In this document: positions 7,231-17,160 of the stretch, piece after piece
Position numbering within the stretch: position 1 is the first letter of the stretch
Layout: the number at the start of each line of letters is the position of its first letter
Assembly: GCA_028710865.1 (NCBI GenBank)
Contig: JAQTUF010000009.1
Coordinates: forward strand, 1 to 41,178
Direction: 5' to 3'
Source: Candidatus Shapirobacteria bacterium
Lineage (GTDB): Bacteria > Patescibacteria > Microgenomatia > UBA12405
Length of the DNA stretch: 41,178 nucleotides
The notes under the pieces: generated by a model
What the model saw: the letters and a program-made list of their open reading frames with translations, nothing else
The model's database searches: none
What the model was told of the DNA's origin: nothing
Made by a program: the position numbers and the translations under genes

Positions 7231-8774
7231 TGAAAAAAACCGCTGTTGTTTATGACAAATGGCTATCATCACTTGGTGGAGGGGAAGTGGTTGCCTGCAA
7301 TATAGCTAAAACGCTTCTAGAAAATAATTATCAGACAACCTTCATTAGTGGACATAAGGTCGACCCAAAATTAATCATCAAAAAACTAGGAATCGATATT
7401 TCTAAAGCCAATTTTTTAGACATTTGGAATGATGAAATACGAATAAAAGAAATAACTAAAGGAAAAGATATTTTTATTAATGCCAGTTTTATGGACTACA
7501 CCACCAGTCTAGCTAAAAAAAATATTTTTTATACATCCTTTCCTACTCCATCGTATAAAGGTATAAAAGGTAGATTAATAATAAACATAATTATTCCAAT
7601 TCTTCTTCTTTTTGTGAAATCAAGAGAAGATTTGTCTCCCAAAAGAAATGAAATATTTCAATATGGCCACTCACTTAAAAAAATTAGTCAAGATAAAAAA
7701 ATTGCTTTCTCTGAATTAAACAAAAAACAAAAATATCATCTCAAATGGATATTTTTTCTAAGGAACTTTTCCAAATCAAATCTAAAGAAATTATCTTGGA
7801 AAACAGAAAACGCCAAAGTCATCAGTCAAACTATCAAAGTCGATCACTTTCATAATATTGTTAAAATTCATCAAATTATAAGACCTCTAAGTAAAACTTG
7901 TTATTTATCCATAAATAATAAAAACACAAATCAAAATAACATCTTATTTCTAATAGAACCCAAATTACTTCCATACAACTTAATAGATTTTTATTCACAA
8001 TCTTTTTATCAAAAATTAAATAACCGTCTGAGAGCTGGTATTTTTGGTAATCTAGTTGAAAGAATGAAAAATTTTGATATTGTCTTTGCTAATTCTAAAT
8101 TTACTCAAGAATGGGTTAAAAATTATTGGAAAAGAAATTCAATTATTCTATATCCACCAGTACCATTTATCGGAATAAATCCAAAAATCAAAAAACAAAA
8201 TAAGATATGCTCTGTTGGTCGATTTTTTACCCTTGGCCACAGCAAAAAACAGGAGATAATGATCCAAGCTTTCAAAAAAATGGTTAATAATGGACTAAAA
8301 AATTGGGAGCTTCACTTAGCTGGCGGCTTAGGTGATGAGCCTAGTAGTCTTGAATATGCCCAAAAAATCCAAAAATCAGCATCCGGATATCCAATTTACT
8401 TTCATTTCAACCAACCAAGAAAATTTATTGAAAATTTGTATCAATCTTCTAAGATTTATTGGCACGCCGCCGGATTCGGAGAAAATGAATCAAAAAATCC
8501 AATTAAATTTGAACACTTTGGTATCGCTCCTATTGAAGCCATATCTGCTGGATGTATCCCTATTATTTATAATGGGGGCGGATTACCTGATAGTATTAAA
8601 ATTGTTGGTTTAAACCAAAAACTTCATCTTTTTTCTTCGATTGATGAGTTAACTCAAAACACTAAAAAAATTATAGATCAAGAAGTCAGACTAAATTTCA
8701 AAAACATCTCTAAAAAAATCCAAAACAATTTCAGTCAACAGGCTTTTGCTAGAAATTTGAAAAAATATTTATGA
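7230..8774 (+). CDS. GT4 family glycosyltransferase (ALG11-like)
   Basis: I place the start at the ATG at 7230, which shares a base with the upstream stop (TGATG) and gives 514 residues beginning MKKTAVVYDKW. The frame stays open 49 codons further upstream, but that part lies over the end of the GT2 gene and encodes no recognisable domain. The GT-B fold is shown by the N-terminal LGGGEVVACNIAKTL loop, FANSKFTQEWVKNYW, the C-domain start ICSVGRFFTLGHSKKQE and the donor motif EHFGIAPIEAISAGC with E-x7-E. This pattern resembles the mannosyltransferase ALG11 and related enzymes. It ends with an ATGA overlap into the next gene. Confidence 0.85.
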   Translation: MKKTAVVYDKWLSSLGGGEVVACNIAKTLLENNYQTTFISGHKVDPKLIIKKLGIDISKANFLDIWNDEIRIKEITKGKDIFINASFMDYTTSLAKKNIFYTSFPTPSYKGIKGRLIINIIIPILLLFVKSREDLSPKRNEIFQYGHSLKKISQDKKIAFSELNKKQKYHLKWIFFLRNFSKSNLKKLSWKTENAKVISQTIKVDHFHNIVKIHQIIRPLSKTCYLSINNKNTNQNNILFLIEPKLLPYNLIDFYSQSFYQKLNNRLRAGIFGNLVERMKNFDIVFANSKFTQEWVKNYWKRNSIILYPPVPFIGINPKIKKQNKICSVGRFFTLGHSKKQEIMIQAFKKMVNNGLKNWELHLAGGLGDEPSSLEYAQKIQKSASGYPIYFHFNQPRKFIENLYQSSKIYWHAAGFGENESKNPIKFEHFGIAPIEAISAGCIPIIYNGGGLPDSIKIVGLNQKLHLFSSIDELTQNTKKIIDQEVRLNFKNISKKIQNNFSQQAFARNLKKYL

Positions 8775-10222
8775 AAAAAAAACTAAATCTTATTTTAACA
8801 GGTATACTTTTATCACTTTTTTCTTTTTTAATTTATACCCTAAGTGATAGTTTTTTTCCGACTACCGACTCTGTTTCTAATAATTTTACTGCCGCAAATA
8901 TTATTCACAATAAAAGTTTAGATTTAACTAATTTAAAAAAAGATTTAATAAATAAAGGAATTATTGATATATCAGTCTCCAGCCCCAAAAACCAAAAAAT
9001 ATACTCCAGAACTCCGATATTAAACGGTATATTATCGGTTCCTTTCTTTTATTTATCAGATAAACTATATAAAATTGAATCACCATCAAATAACTTTATT
9101 CTAAACTCTGATTACTACCAAATAATCGGCAAAAGATATGCCTCCCTAATTTCAGCCATTTCAGTTTTTATCGTATTCTTTTGTTTTTTAAATTTCTCTC
9201 AAAATTTCAAATTATCTTTATGGGGATCTATAACCTATGCTTTCGGTAGTTTTATTTTTTCTACCGCATCACAAGCAAACTGGCAACACGCATTATCGGC
9301 CTTATTAATTTCTCTTGTCTATTTTTTTCTAATAAAATATTTTCAAAATAACAAAAATAAATATTTGGTTCCTATTCCTTTTATTCTTTTAATTGCCTAC
9401 CTTGCCAGGCCAATTTTCATTACATATATTATTGCCTTAATAATTTTATTAATTTTTTATAAAAAATATAAAGAATCACTTTGGTCAACCGGAATTATCG
9501 TCATCGGAATCATCAGCTACCGTCTAATTTGTAATTCTATTGGCATTCCCGATGGCTACTCCAACGTAATCGTTGATTCTCTCAAGAACATAAACATATT
9601 TTATTCCTTAAAGGTATTTATCAGTTTATTAATTAGTCCCAACTGCGGTCTTTTCATCTTTCATCCAGTTTTCATTTTCAGTTTTATAGGTATTTTTTAT
9701 CTTGTCAAAAATACGATCAATAAAAAATATAATTTTCTAAAATTTCCTATCATTTTATTTTCAATTCTTAATATTATCTTTATATTTGGCCTTAATACTA
9801 TTTGGTACTATTGGCCAGGTGGCGTATCTTGGGGGCCAAGACTACTTACAGAAGCAATTATTCCTCTACTTTTTTTATCCATCTATTATTTCTCCAACCT
9901 AAAAACACACATAAAATTAAATCAAATTATCTTTATAATCCTACTCCTAATCAGTACCTTCAATTCAATAGTTTGTATCTTTTGTAATACCGGGGAATGG
10001 AACGCAAAATATTGGAATAATAGAACATTCTTTGCAGGGACTTGGGAATACCAACCATCAATGATAAATTTTTATATTTTTAATAAAAGATCCTTTTTTA
10101 CCAAAAAACTCACGTTTCAGAACCAACAACTCCTTCTAAGAACTAAAACTTACTTACTCCACATACCAGAAAAAAGAATAAAAATTATTTACGATCACAC
10201 TGATATATTAAAAACTAATTAA
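8771..10222 (+). CDS. Polytopic membrane protein, GT-C glycosyltransferase-like
   Basis: Starts within the stop of the GT4 gene (ATGA) and encodes 483 residues with about ten hydrophobic segments. There is an N-terminal helix (about 7-27), a polar outer loop with acidic residues, and a segment ASQANWQHALSALLISL followed by WYYWPGGVSWGPRLLTEAIIPLL. Both resemble motifs of predicted lipid-phosphate-sugar-dependent GT-C enzymes (GT39-like). Such enzymes add sugars outside the membrane from polyprenyl-phosphate donors. The family assignment is by motif resemblance only. The gene closes the operon, and its last 8 bases overlap the end of the converging gene at 10215. Confidence 0.6.
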   Translation: MKKKLNLILTGILLSLFSFLIYTLSDSFFPTTDSVSNNFTAANIIHNKSLDLTNLKKDLINKGIIDISVSSPKNQKIYSRTPILNGILSVPFFYLSDKLYKIESPSNNFILNSDYYQIIGKRYASLISAISVFIVFFCFLNFSQNFKLSLWGSITYAFGSFIFSTASQANWQHALSALLISLVYFFLIKYFQNNKNKYLVPIPFILLIAYLARPIFITYIIALIILLIFYKKYKESLWSTGIIVIGIISYRLICNSIGIPDGYSNVIVDSLKNINIFYSLKVFISLLISPNCGLFIFHPVFIFSFIGIFYLVKNTINKKYNFLKFPIILFSILNIIFIFGLNTIWYYWPGGVSWGPRLLTEAIIPLLFLSIYYFSNLKTHIKLNQIIFIILLLISTFNSIVCIFCNTGEWNAKYWNNRTFFAGTWEYQPSMINFYIFNKRSFFTKKLTFQNQQLLLRTKTYLLHIPEKRIKIIYDHTDILKTN

Positions 10223-11927
10223 TCTGATAAATATTCTCAGAAACATTTTTTATTTTCTTTTCTTTTATTAAAGTATCAAACATTTGTTGGTAGATTAACT
10301 TGTCTTCATCAACTATAAACTCTTTATTAAATTTTATAAAAGAAACATTTCTTACATTTAATTCCGACAAAAACTGATCATAATCAATATTAGCTACATC
10401 TTCATTTAATCTCTTAAACATATCCATATTTTCCGGTAAGTCATAACCACCATGTCCATTAACCAAACTACAACTATGCTCCAATGACGAAAGTAAAATT
10501 GTAGTCATATACCCCAAACCATCAACAATATTACCCCTCACCCCAAATAAATGAATATAAGGTATTTCAATCAACACTTTATTATTACAATTACTCTTTA
10601 AATAAGTATAATCATTAGTCATATAAACCTTTGAAGATGAAGTAATATTTTTTGGAAAATATTCTATTAAAAAAAACATAAAAATTAATCCAATCAAAAC
10701 TCTACTTTTTTTCACAGTAATCAATTTGTTTAGATAGAGCAAACAAAAATATAAAACTCCCAGATATACCAAAAAACTCCATCTTGCTAAAGCTCTTATC
10801 GAATCAAAAAAAGGAACATACTTTAACAAAAACGAATAGGGAAGTGGAATATGAACATAAACCCCATTAAAATTTAATCTCGGACCCAATGAAAACACTA
10901 ACCCAATAATTAAAATCAAAGTACTAAAAATTGAATACTTATTTAATTCAAAAGAAAAAAACTTTTTTGACTTAATTTTATTAAAACCGAAGGCTCCTAA
11001 AATAAATAAAATAAAAAACAAAAACCCAATAAATTGACCTCTTTCTCCAACTACATGCTTATCCGACTTATTCCATAAAGTTAAAAGTTTCGATTGGTGT
11101 AAAACAGACCTAATACTACTAGTAAATACATAATCACTTAAATGAGCCGAATATAAAATATATTCATGAATATCTCTTGTAACTTGATACTGTTTTTGAA
11201 CATCAACGTATGATTTTATAAAAACACCATCCAATATAAAAAAGGTTAATAAAATTAATAGAATTTTTAATAAAACCTTACTTTTTTTAGAATAAAAAAA
11301 ATCAACCAATGTCCAAATACAAATAGTACAAAGCAAAAAGACCGACAAATACACACTTGCTAAAAATTGTAACGCTAAAAATAATCCCGATATTATCGAA
11401 TTCTTAACTAAATGATCTGATTTTCTTAGCAAAAAATATAAAGAAAAAAAGAAAGGCCAATAGGTTAACATTTGAAAATGTCCAAATTGGGTATAAAAAA
11501 ACGGTGAAAAAATAAAAAATATACTACCCAAAAAAGCCGTTAATTTGTTTTTAAAAATACACTTCCAAAAAAAATACAAAGCTATATAATTCAAAACAAA
11601 ATTTATTAAAAACGAAATATTAAAAACCATAACAGTATTTTTAATAAAAAACGAAAAAGGCAAAGCAATTATAGTTTGAGGTAAAAACGTGTCAGAAAAC
11701 AGTAAAGTATTTGTAAAAGGATAAAAGGTATTTGTATTAAAAAAATTCACCAAATCTAAATTCTTTAAATGCCCAATGTTTTGATACATGGCCCAAATAA
11801 TATAAGGATAATCAAACCAATCAACTAAGTTTCTTCCAAAATCAACAAATAAAGATCTAAAACAAAACAATAAAAGCAATAAGAAAACTCCAAAATAAAA
11901 ATAACCGGAATTAAACAATTTTTTCAT
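10215..11927 (-). CDS. Large polytopic membrane protein, GT-C glycosyltransferase-like
   Basis: A 570-residue protein with an N-terminal helix (about 9-28), an acidic first loop (VDFGRNLVDWFDYPYIIWAM) and about ten further hydrophobic helices, then a C-terminal soluble part of roughly 130 residues that includes VNGHGGYDLPENM. This layout, with acidic residues in the first outer loop, many helices and a C-terminal extracellular domain, is that of GT-C glycosyltransferases using polyprenyl-phosphate sugars. The exact family is not recognised. It is the last gene of a four-gene operon whose first gene is a Dol-P-Man-synthase-like enzyme, which could provide its donor. A 46-nt gap separates it from the preceding gene, and it converges with an 8-nt overlap on the plus-strand operon. 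Confidence 0.55.
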   Translation of the reverse strand: MKKLFNSGYFYFGVFLLLLLFCFRSLFVDFGRNLVDWFDYPYIIWAMYQNIGHLKNLDLVNFFNTNTFYPFTNTLLFSDTFLPQTIIALPFSFFIKNTVMVFNISFLINFVLNYIALYFFWKCIFKNKLTAFLGSIFFIFSPFFYTQFGHFQMLTYWPFFFSLYFLLRKSDHLVKNSIISGLFLALQFLASVYLSVFLLCTICIWTLVDFFYSKKSKVLLKILLILLTFFILDGVFIKSYVDVQKQYQVTRDIHEYILYSAHLSDYVFTSSIRSVLHQSKLLTLWNKSDKHVVGERGQFIGFLFFILFILGAFGFNKIKSKKFFSFELNKYSIFSTLILIIGLVFSLGPRLNFNGVYVHIPLPYSFLLKYVPFFDSIRALARWSFLVYLGVLYFCLLYLNKLITVKKSRVLIGLIFMFFLIEYFPKNITSSSKVYMTNDYTYLKSNCNNKVLIEIPYIHLFGVRGNIVDGLGYMTTILLSSLEHSCSLVNGHGGYDLPENMDMFKRLNEDVANIDYDQFLSELNVRNVSFIKFNKEFIVDEDKLIYQQMFDTLIKEKKIKNVSENIYQIN

Positions 11928-11973
11928 TTATGCTTAAATATATCCAAAACATTTAAATTAATAAACCAATATC

Positions 11974-13623
11974 TTATATTAACTCAAATTCGCCAAAAAT
12001 CATCACTAGTTTCTGACCAGAATATCCCAAAAAATCATTAAATGGAATTTCCTCTAAAATTATGTAATTTTTATTTTTTAAATTATTAATACAATCAAGA
12101 TACTGACTATTTAACCCTTCTTTCGTTGTAATAGTAACAAATCTTATTTTACTTCCATTATCATGGTATCGCCTTAATTTCAAACCAATTTTACTGTTAT
12201 ACTCTAAATTAGAAACTAAGTCACCATTAGCTCTAAAATCAATATTCAAAACGGGAAGATTATTAAAATCAGACAACACATAATAAGCCAGATTGGGGAT
12301 TGCACAATTTAAATAAACATTTGGTTGATACCGTTCCATATCATCAACATTAATCGATATTTCATTTTTATTTAAGTTTTTAATTTCTTCAGGATAAGTA
12401 ACTCTATTATAAAAATATCCGGAACGAAAACTTATATCATAAGCTAAACTCATATTTACTATCCTCTTACCTTGAATTACCATTATTATGGTAATTGACG
12501 CTATTATTAAATATTTCCAAGATGTTTTTAATCGAACAAAAAACATCAATAATAATAAACCTCCTAAAAATTCTAAAAGTAGTCCATAACGAAGATACCC
12601 AAAAGTAAAACTCCAACATAGATAAGTAATCAAATAAAAAACTGAAAATTTTACAATTTCTTTATCTTTCCTATACCAAGCCCAAAACAAGATCACAACC
12701 GATGTTATGAAATAAATACTAATTTTATAATCAGTAAATAAATCATGCACCTCTCCTAATTTAATCGGATTTTTAGCTGAATAAAACCAATAAAAAAGTT
12801 TTTCTAAAAACCCAATTCCACCAAAACCCTGAGAAAAATTTTCATCAATAAAATATTCAGAATTAAAAATACCATTATAAAAAGGAAATACTGGATTACC
12901 AGTTACTCTAAAATTATTGAACATCCAAGGTATTAATAAAGAAATAGAAATTACCCCAACCAATAAAAACTTAAATAGTTTTTGCTTAATTGTCTGCTTT
13001 TTATCTTTTAATAAAGTTAAAAATAAATAACCAAAATAGGGCAATAAAAAATACCAAGTCGTCATCTTACCTAAAAGTAAAAAGGCCATCATCACTGCCG
13101 ACATTAATAAATTAATCAGTTTTTTCTTTTTTTCATACTTTAATAAAAAATACCAAACCAACAACATCAAAAAAGCTACTTCAATATCTATATAATAAGT
13201 TGATATCTGTAAAAAAGCTTCAAAAGACAAAAACATACTTACAAATACTAATCCGAACCACCATCTGCCTAAAACTTTAACTTTAGGATTATACAAACGA
13301 AAAATTTTATACAAGACAATAATTGATAAATATAAAAATATCAAAGAACCAATTGTCCCAATTCTATAACCGAAAACCTGCATTAAAATATAACCAAAAA
13401 TTTCTAATATCGATGAAAAGTTATAAATACCAGTTGGATAAAACTCAAACTGATTATTTTGCCAATTTAAACCTTTAAAACCCAAATATAAATGATAATT
13501 TAACGAATCAAAAGAAACATCAGGAATTAAAAATCTATTTAAAAACAAAGCGAGGGGAATTAATAAACCTAAAACTAAAACAACGACATTAAAAAACTTA
13601 ATTAATCTTTTTAAGTATTGCAC
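11974..13623 (-). CDS. Large polytopic membrane protein, GT-C glycosyltransferase-like
   Basis: Encodes 549 residues: an N-terminal helix at about 12-30, then the first outer loop with PDVSFDSLNYHLYL, which resembles the D-x-x-x-YH pattern of GT39-like mannosyltransferases, about ten more hydrophobic helices, and a soluble tail from about residue 400. It probably uses a lipid-phosphate sugar outside the membrane, but the family is inferred from the loop motif and topology. The start overlaps the upstream methyltransferase gene by 26 nt, longer than the other overlaps in the operon. A slightly later start is possible, although no better-placed ATG with a ribosome site is evident. Confidence 0.58.
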   Translation of the reverse strand: MQYLKRLIKFFNVVVLVLGLLIPLALFLNRFLIPDVSFDSLNYHLYLGFKGLNWQNNQFEFYPTGIYNFSSILEIFGYILMQVFGYRIGTIGSLIFLYLSIIVLYKIFRLYNPKVKVLGRWWFGLVFVSMFLSFEAFLQISTYYIDIEVAFLMLLVWYFLLKYEKKKKLINLLMSAVMMAFLLLGKMTTWYFLLPYFGYLFLTLLKDKKQTIKQKLFKFLLVGVISISLLIPWMFNNFRVTGNPVFPFYNGIFNSEYFIDENFSQGFGGIGFLEKLFYWFYSAKNPIKLGEVHDLFTDYKISIYFITSVVILFWAWYRKDKEIVKFSVFYLITYLCWSFTFGYLRYGLLLEFLGGLLLLMFFVRLKTSWKYLIIASITIIMVIQGKRIVNMSLAYDISFRSGYFYNRVTYPEEIKNLNKNEISINVDDMERYQPNVYLNCAIPNLAYYVLSDFNNLPVLNIDFRANGDLVSNLEYNSKIGLKLRRYHDNGSKIRFVTITTKEGLNSQYLDCINNLKNKNYIILEEIPFNDFLGYSGQKLVMIFGEFELI

Positions 13624-14173
13624 GGCTATTTATTCCGAATTGAAACAATTTATAATCTGCTAACCTAAACCCAGATAAACCAGCTAATTTAAAGATTTCT
13701 TGTTTACTGTAATATTTTTTATGATCTCTTATTTCTCCCTCAGAAATAATATGTAATTTATAAGCCAAAAATTCTAAAATGTTTTTTCCAAATGAGGTTG
13801 GAGTGGTTAAAACAACTAAGCCATCTTTTTTTAAAACCCTATTAAATTCTTCAAAAAGTTTAATAACTAACTTTTCTGGAATATGCTCTAAAACTGCTAG
13901 TAAAAATACCTTATCAAAAACCTCTTTTTTAAAAGACAAAACCCCAGAAAATTTCTGTTTGATAAATTCCAAATTTTCATTCTCAGTATTTTTAACATCA
14001 TAATCAATTCCAATCCCTTTGCCTATTTTTTTAGAAACCGATTTTAAAAAATAACCCTGTGAACCACAACCAAAATCCAAAATAATATCATTTTTCTCTA
14101 CTAATTTTATAACTTTTTGCAACCGCAAAAAAGCTATTGTTTTATCAAAGAAATTAAAATTTCCGGTGTCCAT
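13598..14173 (-). CDS. Class I SAM-dependent methyltransferase
   Basis: A compact 191-residue methyltransferase of the Methyltransf_11 type. ILDFGCGSQGYFL (about residues 31-43) is SAM motif I, GIGIDYD supplies the acidic residue that holds the ribose, and KVFLLAVLEHIPE is the post-motif segment before the RVLKKDGLVVLTTP strand. The substrate is unknown. It is the second gene of the operon led by the Dol-P-Man-synthase-like GT2, with which it shares one base at 14173, so methylation of a lipid-linked sugar or glycan is plausible. No membrane segments or zinc ribbon are seen, unlike the methyltransferase at 1-730. Confidence 0.82.
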   Translation of the reverse strand: MDTGNFNFFDKTIAFLRLQKVIKLVEKNDIILDFGCGSQGYFLKSVSKKIGKGIGIDYDVKNTENENLEFIKQKFSGVLSFKKEVFDKVFLLAVLEHIPEKLVIKLFEEFNRVLKKDGLVVLTTPTSFGKNILEFLAYKLHIISEGEIRDHKKYYSKQEIFKLAGLSGFRLADYKLFQFGINSRAILKKIN

Positions 14174-14883
14174 TAATCAATAAACTTATATTTTAATAAA
14201 ACCCAAAAAGCTTCAAAAAAATCTTTAAGTCTGATTTTTTTACCTTGATTAACATGCCTAGGATTATATGAAATCGGTACTTCATAAATTTTTATTCCAC
14301 TTTTAGCCACTTTTGCTGTCACCTCAGGGCAAAATTCAAATCGCTTTGATTTTAATTTTATTTTTCTCAAAAGTTTAGTATCAAACATTTTATAACAAGT
14401 AGGTTCATCGGTAATTCTAGTACCATATACAACATTAGCCATCACTGTCAATAATAAACCTCCCATGTAAAAACTTAATCCTGAATATTGAACATTCTCT
14501 TTATTTAAACGTCTTGACCCATAAACTACTCTTACATCGTCAAATTTCAACATTTTATCTATCATTTTTTTAAAATCATTTGGGTTATACTCTAAATCCC
14601 CATCCTGAATCACCACCACATCTCCAGTCATTTTTTTAAACCCAGTTCTTAATGCACAACTTTTTCCCTTATTTTTTTTGTGACTTATTACCAATACTCC
14701 ATACTCTTTTTTTAATTTATTTAAAACCACCCTAGAAGAATCAGACGACCCATCATTAATTAAAATAATCTCTTTTTTAATTTTTCCCAAATCAACAGAT
14801 AAAACCCTTTCAACTATCTTTCTTACAGTCTTTTCTTCATTATAAATCGGAATCACAATTGATATTTTTTTAATTACTTTCAT
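14173..14883 (-). CDS. GT2 polyprenyl-phosphate sugar synthase (Dol-P-Man synthase-like)
   Basis: This 236-residue GT-A enzyme shows SIVIPIYNEEKTV at the N-terminus, LINDGSSDSS, NKGKSCALRTGF, and the metal-binding IQDGDLEYNP, a DxD variant usual in DPM1-like enzymes. The C-terminal VPISYNPRHVNQGKKI block is also typical of that group. It lacks C-terminal transmembrane helices, so it is the soluble DPM1 type that charges a polyprenyl phosphate with mannose, glucose or a similar sugar at the membrane surface. It is first in a four-gene operon with a methyltransferase and two GT-C-like proteins, so donor and users are encoded together. A TAAAAT -10 box lies 9 nt before the ATG. Confidence 0.86.
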   Translation of the reverse strand: MKVIKKISIVIPIYNEEKTVRKIVERVLSVDLGKIKKEIILINDGSSDSSRVVLNKLKKEYGVLVISHKKNKGKSCALRTGFKKMTGDVVVIQDGDLEYNPNDFKKMIDKMLKFDDVRVVYGSRRLNKENVQYSGLSFYMGGLLLTVMANVVYGTRITDEPTCYKMFDTKLLRKIKLKSKRFEFCPEVTAKVAKSGIKIYEVPISYNPRHVNQGKKIRLKDFFEAFWVLLKYKFID

Positions 14884-14961
14884 AGATTACTAATTTTATC
14901 CTAATTTAAACTAAAAAAATATCACTTCTAAGTGAGATAGTATTAAGGTAAAATTAAAAGA
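14884..14961. promoter_or_regulatory. Divergent promoter region with a palindromic site
   Basis: 78 bases separate two divergent genes. On the minus strand TAAAAT (14893-14898) lies 9 nt before the ATG at 14883. On the plus strand TAAAAT (14949-14954) lies 7 nt before the GTG at 14962. Both would give leaders of 0-3 nt. Between them is a near-perfect palindrome, TCACTT-CT-AAGTGA at 14922-14935, well placed for a regulator acting on both directions. The operator role is inference. Confidence 0.5.
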
Positions 14962-17160
14962 GTGAAAAACAAAATTCTATTTATTATTTTCCTTGCTTTA
15001 TCTGTAATAATTCTCTTTAAAGAAAGTAGCTCTACCATTCAATATCGATCACAATGCGAAGATGACCAACAATTTACCATTTTACTTCAAAAAAATAAAT
15101 TTCCTCAAGAACAAAATTATCAAAGACTGCTGGCTAAAGAAAAAATTAATCTATTTTTCACCGCCAAGTACAATAATTTAGGAACCATTGCTATATTTTT
15201 TGATAATCATCAAAAAATAAATAACGATTGGGTCTGGTTCAGAATCAAAGAAAAAGGTTCGAACAATTGGTATTATCAAAACAAATACAATACCGATCAA
15301 TTCAATCCAGATTTCTGGTTTACTTTTGGTTTTCCTATAATCAATGATTCTAAAAACAAAGAATATGAAATAGAAATTGAATCAATCTCTGGTACTCCCA
15401 CCGATTCAATTTCTTTACATTCAAAATCAAAAAATTTTTTAGCCAAATATTCTTTTTCTAAAAGTTATCTTAAACAAAATCCTACCCAGATTTTGTATTT
15501 AATAAAAAATAAGTTTAAATACTATTTAAGTTACGTACCTAAATCTGATATTAGAAGAATAATTATTAACAGTATAGTACCCCTATTGATATTTCTTTTT
15601 ATAGAATTTAAAATATTTTCCTCATTAAAACATTTTTTGAAGAGATTTGGGAAAAAATCATGGCTAAATAACGCCATAAACATCTTATATCCAATAATAA
15701 TTTTCTCATTGACGTTTATCATTTCAGGCTATTTCTCTACCATCGGAGCAGATTCTCACCACGACGGTATTATGCTTAAACCAGCACTCGATGTCAGCCA
15801 AGGACAAATGCTATTTAAAGACACTTTTACTCAATATGGAGCCTTGTCCACTATCATTCAATCAGTTGCCATAAAACTATTTGGTGAATATTTAATAGTT
15901 ATTCGACTAACCACAGCTTTTTTCTATGCTCTAATTTCCGTAGTTCTATATTTCATCTGGTCAAAATTCTTAAATAAACATTTAACTTTTTTAAGCTGCT
16001 TAATTTGGATACTCTTAGCTCCATATTATTTAATGACTTTTCTACCATGGTCGTCAGTGTATGCATTATTCTTCCAATGTTTAGCTATATTATTTTTCCA
16101 AAAATACGCTCAAAATAATAAAACCAAAAACTTAATAATGGTCGGCGTTATGTCTGCTTTAACTTTTTGGTGTAAACAAAACGTTGGTCTCTATACCATC
16201 ATGGGAGGACTTATATCCCTATTTATAATCAAGCAAATCAAAAAAACAAAAAGCAAAATATTAATCAAAAATATAATACTTTATACGGTTGGAGGAATAA
16301 TAATCTCTCTTCCAATATTTTTTTGGATAATTTATAACGGAGCATTTAGTGACTGGTGGAAACAGTCAATTGAATTTTCTTATAAATTCATCTCCGACAG
16401 AAGCTCAATTAGTTTTATAGAAAAAATGTTTACCGGATCATTCAGTGCCATTTCTGTTTGGGCTATCACACCAATCATCACTTTTTACACAGTAATCAAA
16501 GAATTTTACACTACTAAAAAAAATCTCTCATTAATTATTCTGATTATATTCGGGCTTTTTTCATGGTTACAATATTACCCAGTCAGCTGTGTAAGGCATA
16601 CCTATTGGGCCATAAGTCCTCTAATTGGAGTTCTCACTTATTTCTTTTTCAAACCTAAATTAAACAAAAATCACTCTTTAAAACTCAAACAGATTATAGG
16701 AGTTTTACTTATAATTACATATACCCTAATCGTTGGACCAGACATTAATAAACGAATTCAATCAGGAATTGAATTATATCAATCCAATTATATTATTCTC
16801 AATAAACCCAAAGTACTGAAAAATATAAAATTATCAAATTCTGAAGCAAATTATTATTCACAAACATATGAGAACATTGAAAAATATATGGAACAAAACC
16901 CAAACTCTAACTTTATAAATATCAGCCCCAACGCATTATATTTGACATTCTTTAAATCAAAAAATTTTCATCCAATGTATGTCAATTGGGAAGTTTCGTC
17001 TATATATCCTGATTTAATTCAAATCAGAGATAATTATGTAAAAGAAAACCAACCACTGATAATAACTATGTGGGATATACCCACGGGCTACTGTCGCCTA
17101 AATAATCAAGATCCAGAAGCAACAACCTTCTTAATTGCCCCCTGCGATAAAATAGATTAA
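14962..17160 (+). CDS. Large polytopic membrane protein, GT-C glycosyltransferase-like
   Basis: Begins with GTG and encodes 732 residues. A signal-anchor helix (about 5-20) precedes a polar outer domain of roughly 170 residues, then a bank of about ten helices from residue 205 on. The outer loop near residue 265 carries ADSHHDGIMLKPALDV and then KDTFTQYGALSTIIQ, an acidic-plus-histidine pattern I associate with GT39-like GT-C enzymes that transfer sugars from polyprenyl-phosphate donors. The C-terminal 120 residues are soluble. It stands alone on its strand, divergent from the Dol-P-Man-synthase-like operon, and its last 4 bases overlap the end of the converging rfbH. The sugar and acceptor are unknown. 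Confidence 0.6.
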   Translation: MKNKILFIIFLALSVIILFKESSSTIQYRSQCEDDQQFTILLQKNKFPQEQNYQRLLAKEKINLFFTAKYNNLGTIAIFFDNHQKINNDWVWFRIKEKGSNNWYYQNKYNTDQFNPDFWFTFGFPIINDSKNKEYEIEIESISGTPTDSISLHSKSKNFLAKYSFSKSYLKQNPTQILYLIKNKFKYYLSYVPKSDIRRIIINSIVPLLIFLFIEFKIFSSLKHFLKRFGKKSWLNNAINILYPIIIFSLTFIISGYFSTIGADSHHDGIMLKPALDVSQGQMLFKDTFTQYGALSTIIQSVAIKLFGEYLIVIRLTTAFFYALISVVLYFIWSKFLNKHLTFLSCLIWILLAPYYLMTFLPWSSVYALFFQCLAILFFQKYAQNNKTKNLIMVGVMSALTFWCKQNVGLYTIMGGLISLFIIKQIKKTKSKILIKNIILYTVGGIIISLPIFFWIIYNGAFSDWWKQSIEFSYKFISDRSSISFIEKMFTGSFSAISVWAITPIITFYTVIKEFYTTKKNLSLIILIIFGLFSWLQYYPVSCVRHTYWAISPLIGVLTYFFFKPKLNKNHSLKLKQIIGVLLIITYTLIVGPDINKRIQSGIELYQSNYIILNKPKVLKNIKLSNSEANYYSQTYENIEKYMEQNPNSNFINISPNALYLTFFKSKNFHPMYVNWEVSSIYPDLIQIRDNYVKENQPLIITMWDIPTGYCRLNNQDPEATTFLIAPCDKID

